Source: an uncultured Acetatifactor sp.
GTDB lineage: Bacteria > Bacillota > Clostridia > Lachnospirales > Lachnospiraceae
Assembly: GCA_910578185.1 (NCBI GenBank)
Contig: CAJTPN010000011.1
Span: forward strand, 1-64,000
Length of the DNA stretch: 64,000 nt
Direction of reading: 5' to 3'
How positions within the stretch are numbered: position 1 is the stretch's first letter; the number at the start of each line of letters is the position of its first letter. The notes below the pieces were generated by a model that saw only the letters and a program-made list of their open reading frames with translations, made no database searches and had not been told where the DNA came from. Shown here one piece after another: positions 14,763 through 22,547 of this stretch. The position numbers and the translations under genes are program-made.

Positions 14763-15980
14763 ATGGCAATGGAGCAGAAAGAATCCATAAAACAGAAATT
14801 TGATATCTTGTATCAGGCACTGGAAAGCGGTATAATAGATGCAGACAGTGTGCTTGATACGCTTATGTCTACAAAGAGAGAACAGATAATGAAGATGCAC
14901 ACCTATGCGATTACCCCACCGACAAAAGAGGGCGGACGCTGGCAGACATGCTACAAGGATGCATCTGGCAAAAGGAAGAATATCAAAGCACAAACAAAGG
15001 AAGAGTTGCTGGACAAGCTAGTTCCCATATACTTTTCCGAAACGCACCTTGACAAGCTGACATTTTATGGACTGTATGAAGAATGGCTGGAGTTCAAGGC
15101 CACCGTCACCAACAGCACAAACACAATAAGGCGGCATAAACAGCACTATAAAAAATATTTCGAGCCGTCCGTACTCCATGGCATGAAAGTCAGGAAAATT
15201 GATGAACTTCTGCTGGAAAAGGAATGCAACCGTATCGTAAAGGAATTCAACCTGTCCCGGAAAGAATGGTACAATGCAAAGACAATACTGAATGGCATGT
15301 ATGAATATGCTGTTAGAAAAAAATATCTAACAGAAAACCCCATGGACAAGGTGCAGATTCTGGTGAAGTACAGACAGGTGGTAAAAAAGACCGGAAAGAC
15401 AGAAACGTATAACACCAAAGAGCTTGAGGACATGAACCGGTTCCTTGAAAGCATGTACGAAGAGACACTGGATGCATCTTTTCTTGCCGTCAAGATTAAC
15501 TTCCTGTTAGGCTTGCGTGTAGGGGAGCTGGTGGCGCTGAAATGGAGCGACTGGTCTGATGTAAGCCATCTGCATATCGTCCGTGAAGAAATCAGGGACC
15601 AGACAGAGAACCGTTTTGAAGTCGTGGAGCATACCAAAACGAATCAGGACCGTTTCGTCATACTGGTTCCGAAAGCCATAGAGACATTGAAGCGGATAGA
15701 GAGACAGGGCGAGTACATGTTCATGCGGGACGGAAAAAGAATCACCGCCAACCGGATTGCCGTTATCCTTAGAATGTTCGCAAGGTACGAGGGCATATCC
15801 GTAAAGTCAAGCCACAAGATGCGTAAGACCTACGCCAGCAACTTGAACGCCAGCGGCGTCCCCTTAGACTGCATCCGGGAGATGCTGGGGCACAATAACT
15901 TGAACACAACTCTCGGATATATCTACAATCCCCTGACGGAAAGCCAGACCTATGACCTTATGGCGAAAGCATTAGAGTAG
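14763..15980 (+). CDS. int: Tyrosine-family integrase of the element
   Basis: A 405-residue site-specific recombinase that would insert and excise the element at the tRNA-Gly gene. An N-terminal AP2-like arm-binding part (about 45-100, RWQTCYKDASGKRKNI) is followed by the SAM-like core-binding domain (about 105-200) and the catalytic domain. Catalytic residues visible are R252 in GLRVGELVALKW, H351 and R354 in HKMRKTYAS, H377 in LGHNNLNTTLGYIY, and nucleophile Y386. No good ribosome site precedes ATG 14763; MEQKES two codons later is equivalent. It ends 88 bases before the right repeat, the usual integrase position. No excisionase gene is recognisable. Confidence 0.93.
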   Translation: MAMEQKESIKQKFDILYQALESGIIDADSVLDTLMSTKREQIMKMHTYAITPPTKEGGRWQTCYKDASGKRKNIKAQTKEELLDKLVPIYFSETHLDKLTFYGLYEEWLEFKATVTNSTNTIRRHKQHYKKYFEPSVLHGMKVRKIDELLLEKECNRIVKEFNLSRKEWYNAKTILNGMYEYAVRKKYLTENPMDKVQILVKYRQVVKKTGKTETYNTKELEDMNRFLESMYEETLDASFLAVKINFLLGLRVGELVALKWSDWSDVSHLHIVREEIRDQTENRFEVVEHTKTNQDRFVILVPKAIETLKRIERQGEYMFMRDGKRITANRIAVILRMFARYEGISVKSSHKMRKTYASNLNASGVPLDCIREMLGHNNLNTTLGYIYNPLTESQTYDLMAKALE

Positions 15981-15991
15981 AACATTCGTAC

Positions 15992-16008
15992 TGTCTACAA
16001 CTGTCTAC
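15992..16008. promoter_or_regulatory. Right integrase arm-type sites
   Basis: TGTCTAC at 15992-15998 and 16002-16008 mirror the pair just inside the left end (6894-6911). Confidence 0.6.
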
Positions 16009-16025
16009 AGAATTTTAGACACACA

Positions 16026-16060
16026 AAAACAGCGGAACCCCACATTTATGGGATTCCGCT
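16026..16060 (+). terminator. Terminator of the integrase gene
   Basis: AGCGGAACCCC (16031-16041) pairs with GGGATTCCGCT (16050-16060) with one bulge. A-rich sequence lies on both flanks. It lies 50 bases after the integrase stop. Confidence 0.65.
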
Positions 16061-16067
16061 ACAAATT

Positions 16068-16094
16068 AAAAAAGCGATAGACGGGACTCGAACC
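16068..16094. repeat. Right attachment repeat within tRNA-Gly
   Basis: Identical over 27 bases to 6822-6848. It contains the last 21 bases of the intact tRNA-Gly(GCC), so integration kept the tRNA functional. Confidence 0.9.
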
Positions 16095-16145
16095 CGCGGT
16101 TTCCACCTTGGCAAGGTGGCGCTCTACCAACTGAGCCACTATCGC
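16074..16145 (-). tRNA. tRNA-Gly (anticodon GCC)
   Basis: The minus strand folds into a standard 72-base cloverleaf. The acceptor is GCGATAG with CTATCGC, the anticodon arm is CACCTTGCCAAGGTGG with GCC at the centre, and the T arm is GCGGGTTCGAGTCCCGT. CCA is not encoded. It is the attachment target of the mobile element. Confidence 0.97.
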
Positions 16146-16484
16146 ATAAAACAAAAATCTTATAGAACTGTAACTTTGGAACCTTATAAAGGTTTGGTTT
16201 TGCCTTTCGACCTTATCAGTATAAGGGATGTTAGCGGTTTTGTCAAGTAGTAAATTTTATTTTTCTATTTCAGTTCAGCTGTCAGGACTTTCATAGAACG
16301 TTCCCGTTTGTTGAATTGGTTAATTTACTTGGTTTTTATTTACAAACCGTAGAAATCGTTATATGATAGACAGAAAGAAAGCTTTATGAACGGTAAAATG
16401 CCAACGTAAGATCCGTCGCGATCAAGTATAGATAGCATCACCGGCATTTTATCCTACATATTATATAAGAAAAGAGGAATGTAT
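16146..16484. other. Intergenic stretch with tRNA promoter
   Basis: Apart from the tRNA promoter at 16218-16246 there is AAAATGCC (16397) with GGCATTTT (16442) as a loose inverted repeat and AAGAGGA just before the next gene. I see no gene. Confidence 0.6.
16218..16246 (-). promoter_or_regulatory. Sigma-A promoter of tRNA-Gly(GCC)
   Basis: On the minus strand TTGACA (16246-16241) and TATACT (16223-16218) are separated by exactly 17 bases, an almost perfect consensus, 73 bases upstream of the tRNA. Confidence 0.85.
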
Positions 16485-16979
16485 ATGGCGCTTATCATAT
16501 GTCCGGAATGCGGAAAGGAAATCTCCGATCGGGCCGCTGCCTGTCCAAATTGCGGTGTTCCCATCAACCGCGACAATTATAGCAACAAGAAATTCTGCAA
16601 GTTTTGCGGTACCAAAATAGATATGGAATGTGTCGTATGTCCAAGTTGCGGGAAACAGGTGGAAGAACTCAAAAGCTCCGATCAGAACCAAAATATCATT
16701 GTCAATAATAACAGCAGCTCTTCTTCCAACGCAATTACATATGGAGGAAGCTTGGTCAATTATGTAAGTCCCAAAAGCCGCCTGCTGGCGCTGCTGTTGT
16801 GCTTTTTCCTGGGCTGGCTGGGCATACACCGCTTTTACGTCGGAAAGTCCGGCACAGCAATCCTTATGATCCTGCTGATGTTTACCGGTATCGGGGAGAT
16901 TTGGCTGTTTATTGACCTTGTGCTCATTCTTTTAGGCGCATTTTCGGACAGTTTGGGGCTAAAGCTGAAGAACTGGTAA
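16485..16979 (+). CDS. Zinc-ribbon and TM2-domain membrane protein
   Basis: About 164 residues. Two N-terminal zinc ribbons (CPECGK...CPNCG and CKFCG...CPSCGKQ) bind metal through eight cysteines. A Ser/Asn-rich linker leads to a C-terminal TM2 domain: LLALLLCFFLGWLGIHRFYV followed by a second hydrophobic helix. The DRF-like HRFYVGK turn between the helices is the TM2 signature. The family is widespread in Firmicutes but has no firm function. ATG 16485 is preferred over 16479 because AGAGGA is then correctly spaced. It stands alone on the plus strand after the tRNA. Confidence 0.85.
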   Translation: MALIICPECGKEISDRAAACPNCGVPINRDNYSNKKFCKFCGTKIDMECVVCPSCGKQVEELKSSDQNQNIIVNNNSSSSSNAITYGGSLVNYVSPKSRLLALLLCFFLGWLGIHRFYVGKSGTAILMILLMFTGIGEIWLFIDLVLILLGAFSDSLGLKLKNW

Positions 16980-17091
16980 AAAGTCCATAAATTTTGTCCC
17001 AATTTGACTTTGTGTTCCCAGTGAAATACAGTGGATGAATATACAACATTACAATTATATACGAAATGATTTTGACATGCGGTGATATTAA

Positions 17092-17334
17092 ATGAATGAT
17101 TTAATTGAAAACATTGATAAGCTTCATACAACAGAAATGGGCACAGAGCGAATAAAAAAGAACTGCCAAATCGAAACAGATGATGTTGTCCAATGGAGCA
17201 AGGTGCAGATTTTGGACGAAGCCGCCAAAATTGAGAGAATCGGGAAAAATTGGTATGTAACTGTAGGTGGTTATAAAATAACCGTGAACGCCCATAGCTA
17301 TACAATTATCACTGCGCATAAGGCTAAAGCATAA
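17092..17334 (+). CDS. DUF3781 family protein
   Basis: An 80-residue protein matching DUF3781 from end to end, with IDKLHTTEMGTERIKKN near the start and KIERIGKNWYVTVGGYKITV then SYTIITAHK at the end. Its function is unknown; the small, single-domain form often sits beside methyltransferase or acetyltransferase genes. GCGGTGAT lies upstream of the ATG. It is followed by a loose hairpin (GGGGAATAAATTTTCTCCCC at 17408-17427). Confidence 0.85.
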   Translation: MNDLIENIDKLHTTEMGTERIKKNCQIETDDVVQWSKVQILDEAAKIERIGKNWYVTVGGYKITVNAHSYTIITAHKAKA

Positions 17335-17520
17335 TGTGCGCAATTGGATTCATGGTTTATTATACACTGAAAACAAGAGCTAAGGCAGTGGGAACACAAA
17401 AGGAAATGGGGAATAAATTTTCTCCCCTTTCGGAATTATGTACCCATTGGAAAATAACTTTTATACATACATGTTAAATAGCGGATAAAAATCGGGCTTT
17501 GTGGGAGTCAATAAGCAGTT

Positions 17521-18102
17521 ATGAAAAAACTATGCTATGGACATACAAACACATTTTATATTGCAGGAACAAACGGTGGTCTGCTTATTGATACTGATTA
17601 TGCCGGAACCCTGCCTAATTTTTTCAAGGCAGTAAAAACAGCTTGTATCAAATTGAACGATATTACTTATGCTTTAGCTACGCACTACCATCCTGACCAT
17701 ATTGGAATTATTTCTGAATTACAGAAACTTGGCATTGTCCTTTTGATTGTGGATGTCCAGGAAAATTCCATTCATTTCGCTGATGAAATATTTTATAAAG
17801 ACAAGCGATTGAACTACATACCGATAGACGAGACAAAAGCAAAAGTGATTTGTTGTGCAGAGAGCAGAGACTTCTTATGTGGTATCGGGATTGGCGGTGA
17901 AGTGATTCATACGCCAAGCCACAGTGAAGACAGTGTATCTATTATTCTTGATGATGGAAATTGTATTGTTGGCGATTTGGAACCTATTGAATATTTGGAG
18001 GCTTATAACAATAACCTCAAACTGAAATGTGATTGGGAAAAAGTCATGAGTTATCATCCAAAGCAGGTTCTTTATGCTCATGCAAACGAAAAATATCTCT
18101 AA
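17521..18102 (+). CDS. MBL-fold metallo-hydrolase
   Basis: A 193-residue metallo-beta-lactamase fold protein. THYHPDHIG (about residue 59) is the HxHxDH zinc motif and is followed by the more distal ligand His in IHTPSHSEDSVSI and Asp in CIVGDLEP near residue 150. The short length and the late H in LYAHAN suggest a compact hydrolase; it could act on thioesters, lactones or other small substrates. No specific function can be assigned. A weak GGGAG lies upstream. It stands between DUF3781 and a methyltransferase remnant, without an evident operon. Confidence 0.8.
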   Translation: MKKLCYGHTNTFYIAGTNGGLLIDTDYAGTLPNFFKAVKTACIKLNDITYALATHYHPDHIGIISELQKLGIVLLIVDVQENSIHFADEIFYKDKRLNYIPIDETKAKVICCAESRDFLCGIGIGGEVIHTPSHSEDSVSIILDDGNCIVGDLEPIEYLEAYNNNLKLKCDWEKVMSYHPKQVLYAHANEKYL

Positions 18103-18146
18103 GAAATAATTCCGGCTTATAGAACTGTTAAGTTGTTGCAGATTAT

Positions 18147-18329
18147 GTGACCCACGTGAAAGTAATTGATGGATGTATCCAAAATGATTATGCAGGCAGC
18201 ACATATGACACCTTGATACTATACAATGCATTTTGCCATGTTCAATCCCAGTGGTTTGAAATAGATTTAGAATGCAAGCGGGTCCTAAGGACAAATGGTG
18301 CTATTTATTTGATTGGGGCATGGAGATAA
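18147..18329 (+). pseudogene. Remnant of a class I methyltransferase
   Basis: A short frame includes YDTLILYNAFCHVQSQW and ECKRVLRTNGAIYLIGAW, which fits motifs IV to VI of SAM-dependent methyltransferases (usually ...DVVVYNVFPH... and ...YRVLKPGGxxxI). The N-terminal SAM-binding glycine motif is missing, so only about 60 residues of the middle survive. The match is by pattern, with no ribosome site. Confidence 0.5.
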
Positions 18330-18365
18330 AAGAGAATTTTAAAAAGAAATTTTTTTATAAAGGTA

Positions 18366-18394
18366 TTGACAAAAGTAAACTTAATGTGTAAAAT
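18366..18394 (+). promoter_or_regulatory. Sigma-A promoter of tRNA-Gly(TCC)
   Basis: TTGACA (18366-18371), 17 bases, then TAAAAT (18389-18394), 58 bases upstream of the tRNA. Confidence 0.85.
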
Positions 18395-18451
18395 AAATAC
18401 TGTTGTAGCAAAGAGATAAATTTCAATCTTTTGTGTGGCTGCAATTTGTAT

Positions 18452-18522
18452 GCGGGTGTAGTTCAGTGGTAGAACACTAGCCTTCCAAGCTAGATATGTG
18501 GGTTCGATTCCCATCACCCGCT
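18452..18522 (+). tRNA. tRNA-Gly (anticodon TCC)
   Basis: The 71-base cloverleaf has acceptor GCGGGTG paired with CACCCGC, anticodon arm CTAGCCTTCCAAGCTAG with TCC, and T arm GTGGGTTCGATTCCCAT. CCA is not encoded; a T-run at 18522-18528 serves as terminator. Confidence 0.97.
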
Positions 18523-18650
18523 TTTTTTGATGCACAGCTGCCGACGCTTTGTTTTCTTAGTAAAATCAAAGGGTTGGGGCTGTTTTTTATTGCGGTGAAC
18601 AGGGTTCCTATTCCAACGCAATATGGAAATGATATAAAGGAGGATCTCAG

Positions 18651-20654
18651 ATGAAGTATTATGTAAACGCGAATGCAGCACAGGGCGGAAATGGGAGTAT
18701 AACCAAACCCTTCAGCCGGATTCAGGAAGCTGCCGAAAGAGCCGTGTCCGGCGACGAAGTCATTGTTGCACCAGGAGTCTACAGGGAGGCGGTAAGTCCT
18801 GTAAATGGAGGCAGCGAAGGCGCAAGAATTGTCTACCGTTCGGAAGTGAAACGGGCAGCTGTTATTACAGGAGCAGAATCCGTAAAAGATTGGAAGCTTT
18901 GTGAAGGCACTGTATGGAAAGCGAGAATATCCAACAAGGTTTTTGGCGATTATAATCCATATACAACGCTGGTATATGGCGACTGGTTTGTGGCTGCAAT
19001 GACCGCCCATACGGGAGACGTATACCTGAACGGTAAGTCTATGTACGAGGTGACAGAATTTGATAAAGTCCTGCACCCGCAGAAAAGCAGAACTTCGTGG
19101 GATCCGGAGTTTTCTGTCTATGTATGGTATACCGTTCAGGATGAAAAGGAAAACGAGACGGTTTTGTACGCCAATTTTCAGGGAAAGAATCCCAATGAAG
19201 AAAATGTGGAGATCAGTGTAAGAAAGAACTGTTTTTATCCGGAAAAGGAAGGGGTTGGTTATATTACCCTGTCGGGATTTACAGTGAGACAGGCTGCAAC
19301 CCAGTGGGCTCCGCCGACTGCTTATCAGGAGGGGATGATCGGACCTCACTGGTCAAAGGGCTGGATTATAGAAGAATGTGACGTTTATGAGTCAAAATGC
19401 TCCGGCATTTCTCTGGGAAAATATCTGCAGCCAGAAAACGATAATAAGTGGTCCAAATGGAAGTACAAGGATGGAACACAGACGGAACGGGAATGCATCT
19501 GTCAGGCGCAGCTGGAAGGATGGAGTAAAGAGAAAATAGGCTCCCATATTATAAGAAGGTGCGACATCCACGACTGCGGCCAGACAGGAATCGTGGGGCA
19601 TCTGGGCGGTGTATTTTCTGTCATAGAGGACAATAAAATTCATCATATTAATAATAAACAGAATTTATGCGGCGCTGAAATTGGAGGAATTAAAATGCAT
19701 GCGGCGATTGATGTTATCATACGCCGTAATCGAATATATCACTGCACTCGTGGTTTATGGCTTGACTGGCAGGCACAGGGGACAAGGGTAACAGCAAATC
19801 TGTTCTTTGATAACTGCCTGCCGGAAGAATATAATCATACACATGGAAACGAAGTCGGAGAAGATATTTTTGTGGAAGTATCGCACGGTCCCACCCTCCT
19901 TGATCACAATGTACTCCTTTCGCATTGTGCACTAAAACTTGCTACACAAGGAGTTGCGATGGTACATAATCTGATCGCCGGTTCTTTCACGGCAGTAGGA
20001 CGCGGCGTCCTAAATGGCGCACTTACCAAATCTGCACCCCGTTATACGCCGTACCATGTACCCCACCGTACAGAAATCGCAGGATTTATGACAATTTTGC
20101 ATGGAGACATGAGATTTTATAATAATATTTTCATTCAGAAGGAGATTTCATCAGCTTTGAAACAGATGATGGACGCAATGAAGGATAGTGAATGGACGGA
20201 CGGCAACCTGATTGCAGGCACGATTCCTTACGAAAAGTATCCCACTCTGGAAGAATACCAAAAGCAATTTGAGGGTTATTGCGGGATGGGCGCAGCGTCC
20301 AGCGACAGATATTATAACCCCCTCCCGGTATGGTCGGAAGGAAATGTCTATTTTAACGGTGCAAAGCCCATGACGAAAGAGAAAGCATTTGTGGATGAAA
20401 CAAACAAGGTGTCTATCTATGTGGAAGAAACAGAGGAAGGCTTTTTCTTAAGAACAAATCTGTATGATTACATGCCCCAAACGAACAACAAAGTCATCTC
20501 TACTGATGTGTTGGGTATGGCATTTGAACCGGAACAAAAGTTTGAAAATCCGGACGGCTCCCCTATCCTGTTCAACGAGGACTATTACGGAAATGCATAT
20601 GGTGAAATGCCGGTATCTGGCCCGTTTGCCAAACCGGGTATGTTGAAGGTTTGA
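18651..20654 (+). CDS. Right-handed parallel beta-helix protein
   Basis: A 667-residue protein starting MKYYVNANAAQGGNGSITKP, then FSRIQEAAERAVSGDEVIVA, the typical N-terminal cap of DUF1565/pectate-lyase-like beta-helix proteins. The helix region (about 190-480) is full of IxxNxIxxxxxxGI-type turns such as GIVGHLGGVFSVIEDNKIHH and AIDVIIRRNRIYH. The C-terminal part is a smaller beta-rich domain. There is no signal peptide, so the enzyme probably acts inside the cell on imported oligosaccharides; polysaccharide lyase or glycoside hydrolase activity is possible. AAAGGAGG lies 8 bases before the ATG. It stands alone between a tRNA and the cobalamin locus. Confidence 0.75.
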   Translation: MKYYVNANAAQGGNGSITKPFSRIQEAAERAVSGDEVIVAPGVYREAVSPVNGGSEGARIVYRSEVKRAAVITGAESVKDWKLCEGTVWKARISNKVFGDYNPYTTLVYGDWFVAAMTAHTGDVYLNGKSMYEVTEFDKVLHPQKSRTSWDPEFSVYVWYTVQDEKENETVLYANFQGKNPNEENVEISVRKNCFYPEKEGVGYITLSGFTVRQAATQWAPPTAYQEGMIGPHWSKGWIIEECDVYESKCSGISLGKYLQPENDNKWSKWKYKDGTQTERECICQAQLEGWSKEKIGSHIIRRCDIHDCGQTGIVGHLGGVFSVIEDNKIHHINNKQNLCGAEIGGIKMHAAIDVIIRRNRIYHCTRGLWLDWQAQGTRVTANLFFDNCLPEEYNHTHGNEVGEDIFVEVSHGPTLLDHNVLLSHCALKLATQGVAMVHNLIAGSFTAVGRGVLNGALTKSAPRYTPYHVPHRTEIAGFMTILHGDMRFYNNIFIQKEISSALKQMMDAMKDSEWTDGNLIAGTIPYEKYPTLEEYQKQFEGYCGMGAASSDRYYNPLPVWSEGNVYFNGAKPMTKEKAFVDETNKVSIYVEETEEGFFLRTNLYDYMPQTNNKVISTDVLGMAFEPEQKFENPDGSPILFNEDYYGNAYGEMPVSGPFAKPGMLKV

Positions 20655-20725
20655 GATGGGCATAGTTGAGATCTGCAAAAAGCTTTGGAGTTCACTTTGG
20701 CTCAAAATTTCGGACAAATGCAGGG

Positions 20726-20754
20726 TTGACGAAAATCATCTGAAAGATTAAGAT
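20726..20754 (+). promoter_or_regulatory. Promoter of the cobalamin-riboswitch transcript
   Basis: TTGACG (20726-20731), a 17-base spacer, then TAAGAT (20749-20754), directly before the riboswitch. Confidence 0.7.
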
Positions 20755-20756
20755 AG

Positions 20757-20960
20757 AATTTGGACTGATCGGGGAAACAGGTGCAAATCCTGTACGAGCC
20801 CGTCGCCGTAAGGCATAGCAATCCTTTGCCGCCCTCACCGAACGCCACAATTTGGGAACAGGTCATTGGAAAATTCCGAGAAGACCGGACGGCAAAATGC
20901 CAAGTCGAAATACCCGACTGTCCAAAATCCTCCATCTGAAACCGCGAGGGCCGGTTTAGG
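20757..20960 (+). promoter_or_regulatory. Cobalamin (B12) riboswitch
   Basis: The B12-box pattern GGGAAnnnGGTGnAAnTCC is present as GGGGAAACAGGTGCAAATCC (20771-20790), followed by TGTACGAGCCCGTCGCCGT. The later conserved element GAAGACC is present at 20879-20885. The hairpin AAACCG/CGGTTT (20938-20956) just before the ribosome site is a candidate for the expression platform. It lies immediately upstream of the DUF4430 lipoprotein gene. High B12 should switch the downstream genes off. Confidence 0.88.
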
Positions 20961-20990
20961 CAGGAAATATACAACAAAGGAGATTCAAAA

Positions 20991-21470
20991 ATGAAGTTAA
21001 GAAACAAGAAAAAACTAATCTCCTGCATCCTTTGTATGGCGCTGATTGTGGCTACCGCGCAGTTTACAACCGGTTGCAGCGAAAAGAACTCCCCGTCCGA
21101 AAGCAACTTGGAGGCGTTGGACGACGATACCCAACAGGCAGGAACCGGCAGCTATTCGGGGGAGAACAATGTACTTGGCGAGGGAAAGACCAAGTTCTAT
21201 TTCACCGTGGTGGATAAGGAAGGCAACGAAACCGGCTTTGAAATCCATACGGATGAAGAAACCGTAGGCGCCGCTTTGGTTGGACTTGAATTGATTGCAG
21301 GCGAAAACGGACAGTACGGTCTCTATGTAAAAACCGTAAACGGCATCACCGCAGACTATGACAAAGATGGCGTATACTGGGCCTTCTATGTCAACGGCGA
21401 ATATGCCTCCACCAGTGTGGATGCTACGAAAATTACGGAAGATGAACACTATTCCTTCCGTGTAGAATGA
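20991..21470 (+). CDS. DUF4430 lipoprotein, candidate cobalamin-binding protein
   Basis: A 159-residue lipoprotein: signal peptide with lipobox FTTGC, an acidic linker (about 30-55), then a DUF4430 domain (about 65-158) with KFYFTVVDKEGNETGFEIHT and GVYWAFYVNGEYA, the pattern of the transcobalamin C-terminal-like beta-grasp. It lies directly under a cobalamin riboswitch and is followed by an ECF S component, so it is inferred to capture cobalamin (or a corrinoid) outside the cell and pass it to the transporter. ACAAAGGAGATTC precedes the ATG. Confidence 0.85.
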   Translation: MKLRNKKKLISCILCMALIVATAQFTTGCSEKNSPSESNLEALDDDTQQAGTGSYSGENNVLGEGKTKFYFTVVDKEGNETGFEIHTDEETVGAALVGLELIAGENGQYGLYVKTVNGITADYDKDGVYWAFYVNGEYASTSVDATKITEDEHYSFRVE

Positions 21471-21488
21471 ACTTGAGGTAAATTTGAA

Positions 21489-21556
21489 CGGGCTGCCGCA
21501 AACCGTGAAGTCACAATTCGGATATGATGATGTGTTGACTCTCCTTTGGCAGCCCG
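21489..21556 (+). promoter_or_regulatory. Inverted repeat between DUF4430 and ECF genes
   Basis: CGGGCTGCC (21489-21497) pairs perfectly with GGCAGCCCG (21548-21556) across a 50-base loop, spanning the gap between the two genes and ending 14 bases before the next start. No T-run follows, so it may be mRNA-protecting or regulatory more than terminating. It lacks the B12 box and is not a second riboswitch. Confidence 0.5.
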
Positions 21557-21569
21557 CCGGAGTATATCT

Positions 21570-22091
21570 ATGAAACTTACGATTAAGGAAATGGCCGTAT
21601 TTGCCATGTTGGGCTCCGTTATGTATGCCTCAAAGATCATCATGGAAGCCGCTCCGAATATTCATCTTCTGGGCGTGTTTACCGTCTCCTTTACGGTGGT
21701 ATACGGCAAAAAGGCGTTATATCCCATTTATACTTATATCATCTTAAACGGCATCTTCTGCGGCTTTGCCACATGGTGGATCCCCCATTTATATCTATGG
21801 ATCATTCTATGGGGTGTGGTTATATTTTTGCCTAAAAACATGCCCTCAAAACTAAAACCCTTTGTATACATGGCAGTCTGCTCAGCACATGGCTTTTTGT
21901 ATGGAACCTTGTACGCCCCGGCGCAGGCCCTTCTGTTTGGCCTGGATTTTCAAAAGACTTTGGCCTGGATTGCCGCAGGTCTGCCATATGATTGCATTCA
22001 CGGCGTGAGCAATTTCTTCTGTGGTTTACTGATCATGCCAATCATCTCAGCCTTAAAGCTGGCTGAGCGGGTTTCCGGAAATCAGACCTGA
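21570..22091 (+). CDS. ECF transporter S component, predicted cobalamin (CbrT-like)
   Basis: About 173 residues with six hydrophobic segments, beginning KLTIKEMAVFAMLGSVMYAS, the first helix pattern of ECF S components. The AxxxA-like ALxxA motif of helix 1 that docks to EcfT is seen as AVFAMLGSVMYA. The substrate is inferred to be cobalamin from the riboswitch and the DUF4430 partner, which makes it a CbrT-type protein. No EcfA or EcfT is adjacent, so it would use the shared energising module encoded elsewhere. ATG 21570 is chosen because GGAG lies 8 bases before it. Confidence 0.85.
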   Translation: MKLTIKEMAVFAMLGSVMYASKIIMEAAPNIHLLGVFTVSFTVVYGKKALYPIYTYIILNGIFCGFATWWIPHLYLWIILWGVVIFLPKNMPSKLKPFVYMAVCSAHGFLYGTLYAPAQALLFGLDFQKTLAWIAAGLPYDCIHGVSNFFCGLLIMPIISALKLAERVSGNQT

Positions 22092-22110
22092 AATTTGTCA
22101 TTGGACTATT

Positions 22111-22163
22111 CCCTCTGTGCTTTTGCGTTTCCAGCCAAAATGCCGAGCGCAAAAGACACAGGG
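22111..22163 (+). terminator. Long hairpin after the ECF gene
   Basis: CTTTTGCG (22120-22127) pairs with CGCAAAAG (22148-22155), and outer bases CCCT and AGGG extend the stem with a mismatch. No T-run follows, so it may be a weak or factor-assisted terminator. Confidence 0.45.
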
Positions 22164-22271
22164 CAAGCCAGTGAACGAAACGTCCCGGGTCGAAAAACCA
22201 AATTGTAGTTTTGCCGCACAAAAAAGAACCCACCTCAGCTGCTGCTAAAATTGTGGATTCTGATTTGAAAA

Positions 22272-22355
22272 TGCTGGTGGCCGGACTTGAACCGGCACGA
22301 AGTTGCCCTCGAGGGATTTTAAGTCCCTTGCGTCTGCCTATTCCGCCACACCAGC
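22272..22355 (-). tRNA. tRNA-Leu (anticodon TAA)
   Basis: The 84-base minus-strand cloverleaf has a long variable arm typical of class II tRNAs. The acceptor is GCTGGTG with CACCAGC, and GGGACTTAAAATCCC carries the TAA anticodon. Confidence 0.97.
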
Positions 22356-22363
22356 AGATAAAA

Positions 22364-22445
22364 TGGATGGAGGTGGATTCGAACCACCGAAGCAATTTGC
22401 AGCAGATTTACAGTCTGTCCCCTTTGGCCACTCGGGAATCCATCC
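22364..22445 (-). tRNA. tRNA-Tyr (anticodon GTA)
   Basis: The 82-base minus-strand cloverleaf has a long variable arm. The acceptor is GGATGGA with TCCATCC, and CAGACTGTAAATCTG carries GTA. It lies 8 bases upstream of tRNA-Leu on the same transcript. Confidence 0.97.
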
Positions 22446-22511
22446 ATTTCAAACAACTAAAACGCTCCGTTGTCAAAACCGGAGCAGGCGCCAAACGCCT
22501 GAACCTTTGCT

Positions 22512-22540
22512 ATTGTATCATATATCAATCCAAATTGCAA
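22512..22540 (-). promoter_or_regulatory. Promoter of the tRNA-Tyr/tRNA-Leu pair
   Basis: On the minus strand TTGCAA (22540-22535) and TACAAT (22517-22512) have a 17-base spacer, 67 bases upstream of tRNA-Tyr. Confidence 0.75.
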
Positions 22541-22547
22541 GAAAAAT

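Larger units (their letters stand above)
6822..16094. mobile_element. Integrated CRESS-Rep mobile element at tRNA-Gly
   Basis: The element is delimited by a 27-bp perfect direct repeat (6822-6848 and 16068-16094) that corresponds to the 3' end of the tRNA-Gly(GCC) gene at 16074-16145. The integrase reads towards the intact tRNA copy. Contents from left: truncated lipoprotein, CAP lipoprotein, small RHH-like protein, long inverted repeat, unknown cargo gene, seven 115-bp repeats, leader peptide, small protein, membrane protein, FtsK-type ATPase, origin-like hairpin, CRESS-type Rep, integrase. No classical relaxase, type IV secretion genes, capsid or terminase is visible. It therefore looks like an integrative plasmid or mobilisable element that replicates by rolling circle after excision. 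Confidence 0.88.

Noticed and set aside
6822..16094. Prophage
   Set aside because: No capsid, portal, terminase, tail or lysis gene is present; content fits an integrative plasmid-like element.
18477..19349. 290-codon minus-strand frame opposite the beta-helix gene
   Set aside because: It overlaps a well-supported beta-helix gene and a tRNA, so it is a mirror of that coding sequence.
21489..21556. Second cobalamin riboswitch before the ECF gene
   Set aside because: Neither the B12 box nor the GAAGACC element is present; only a simple long-loop stem.
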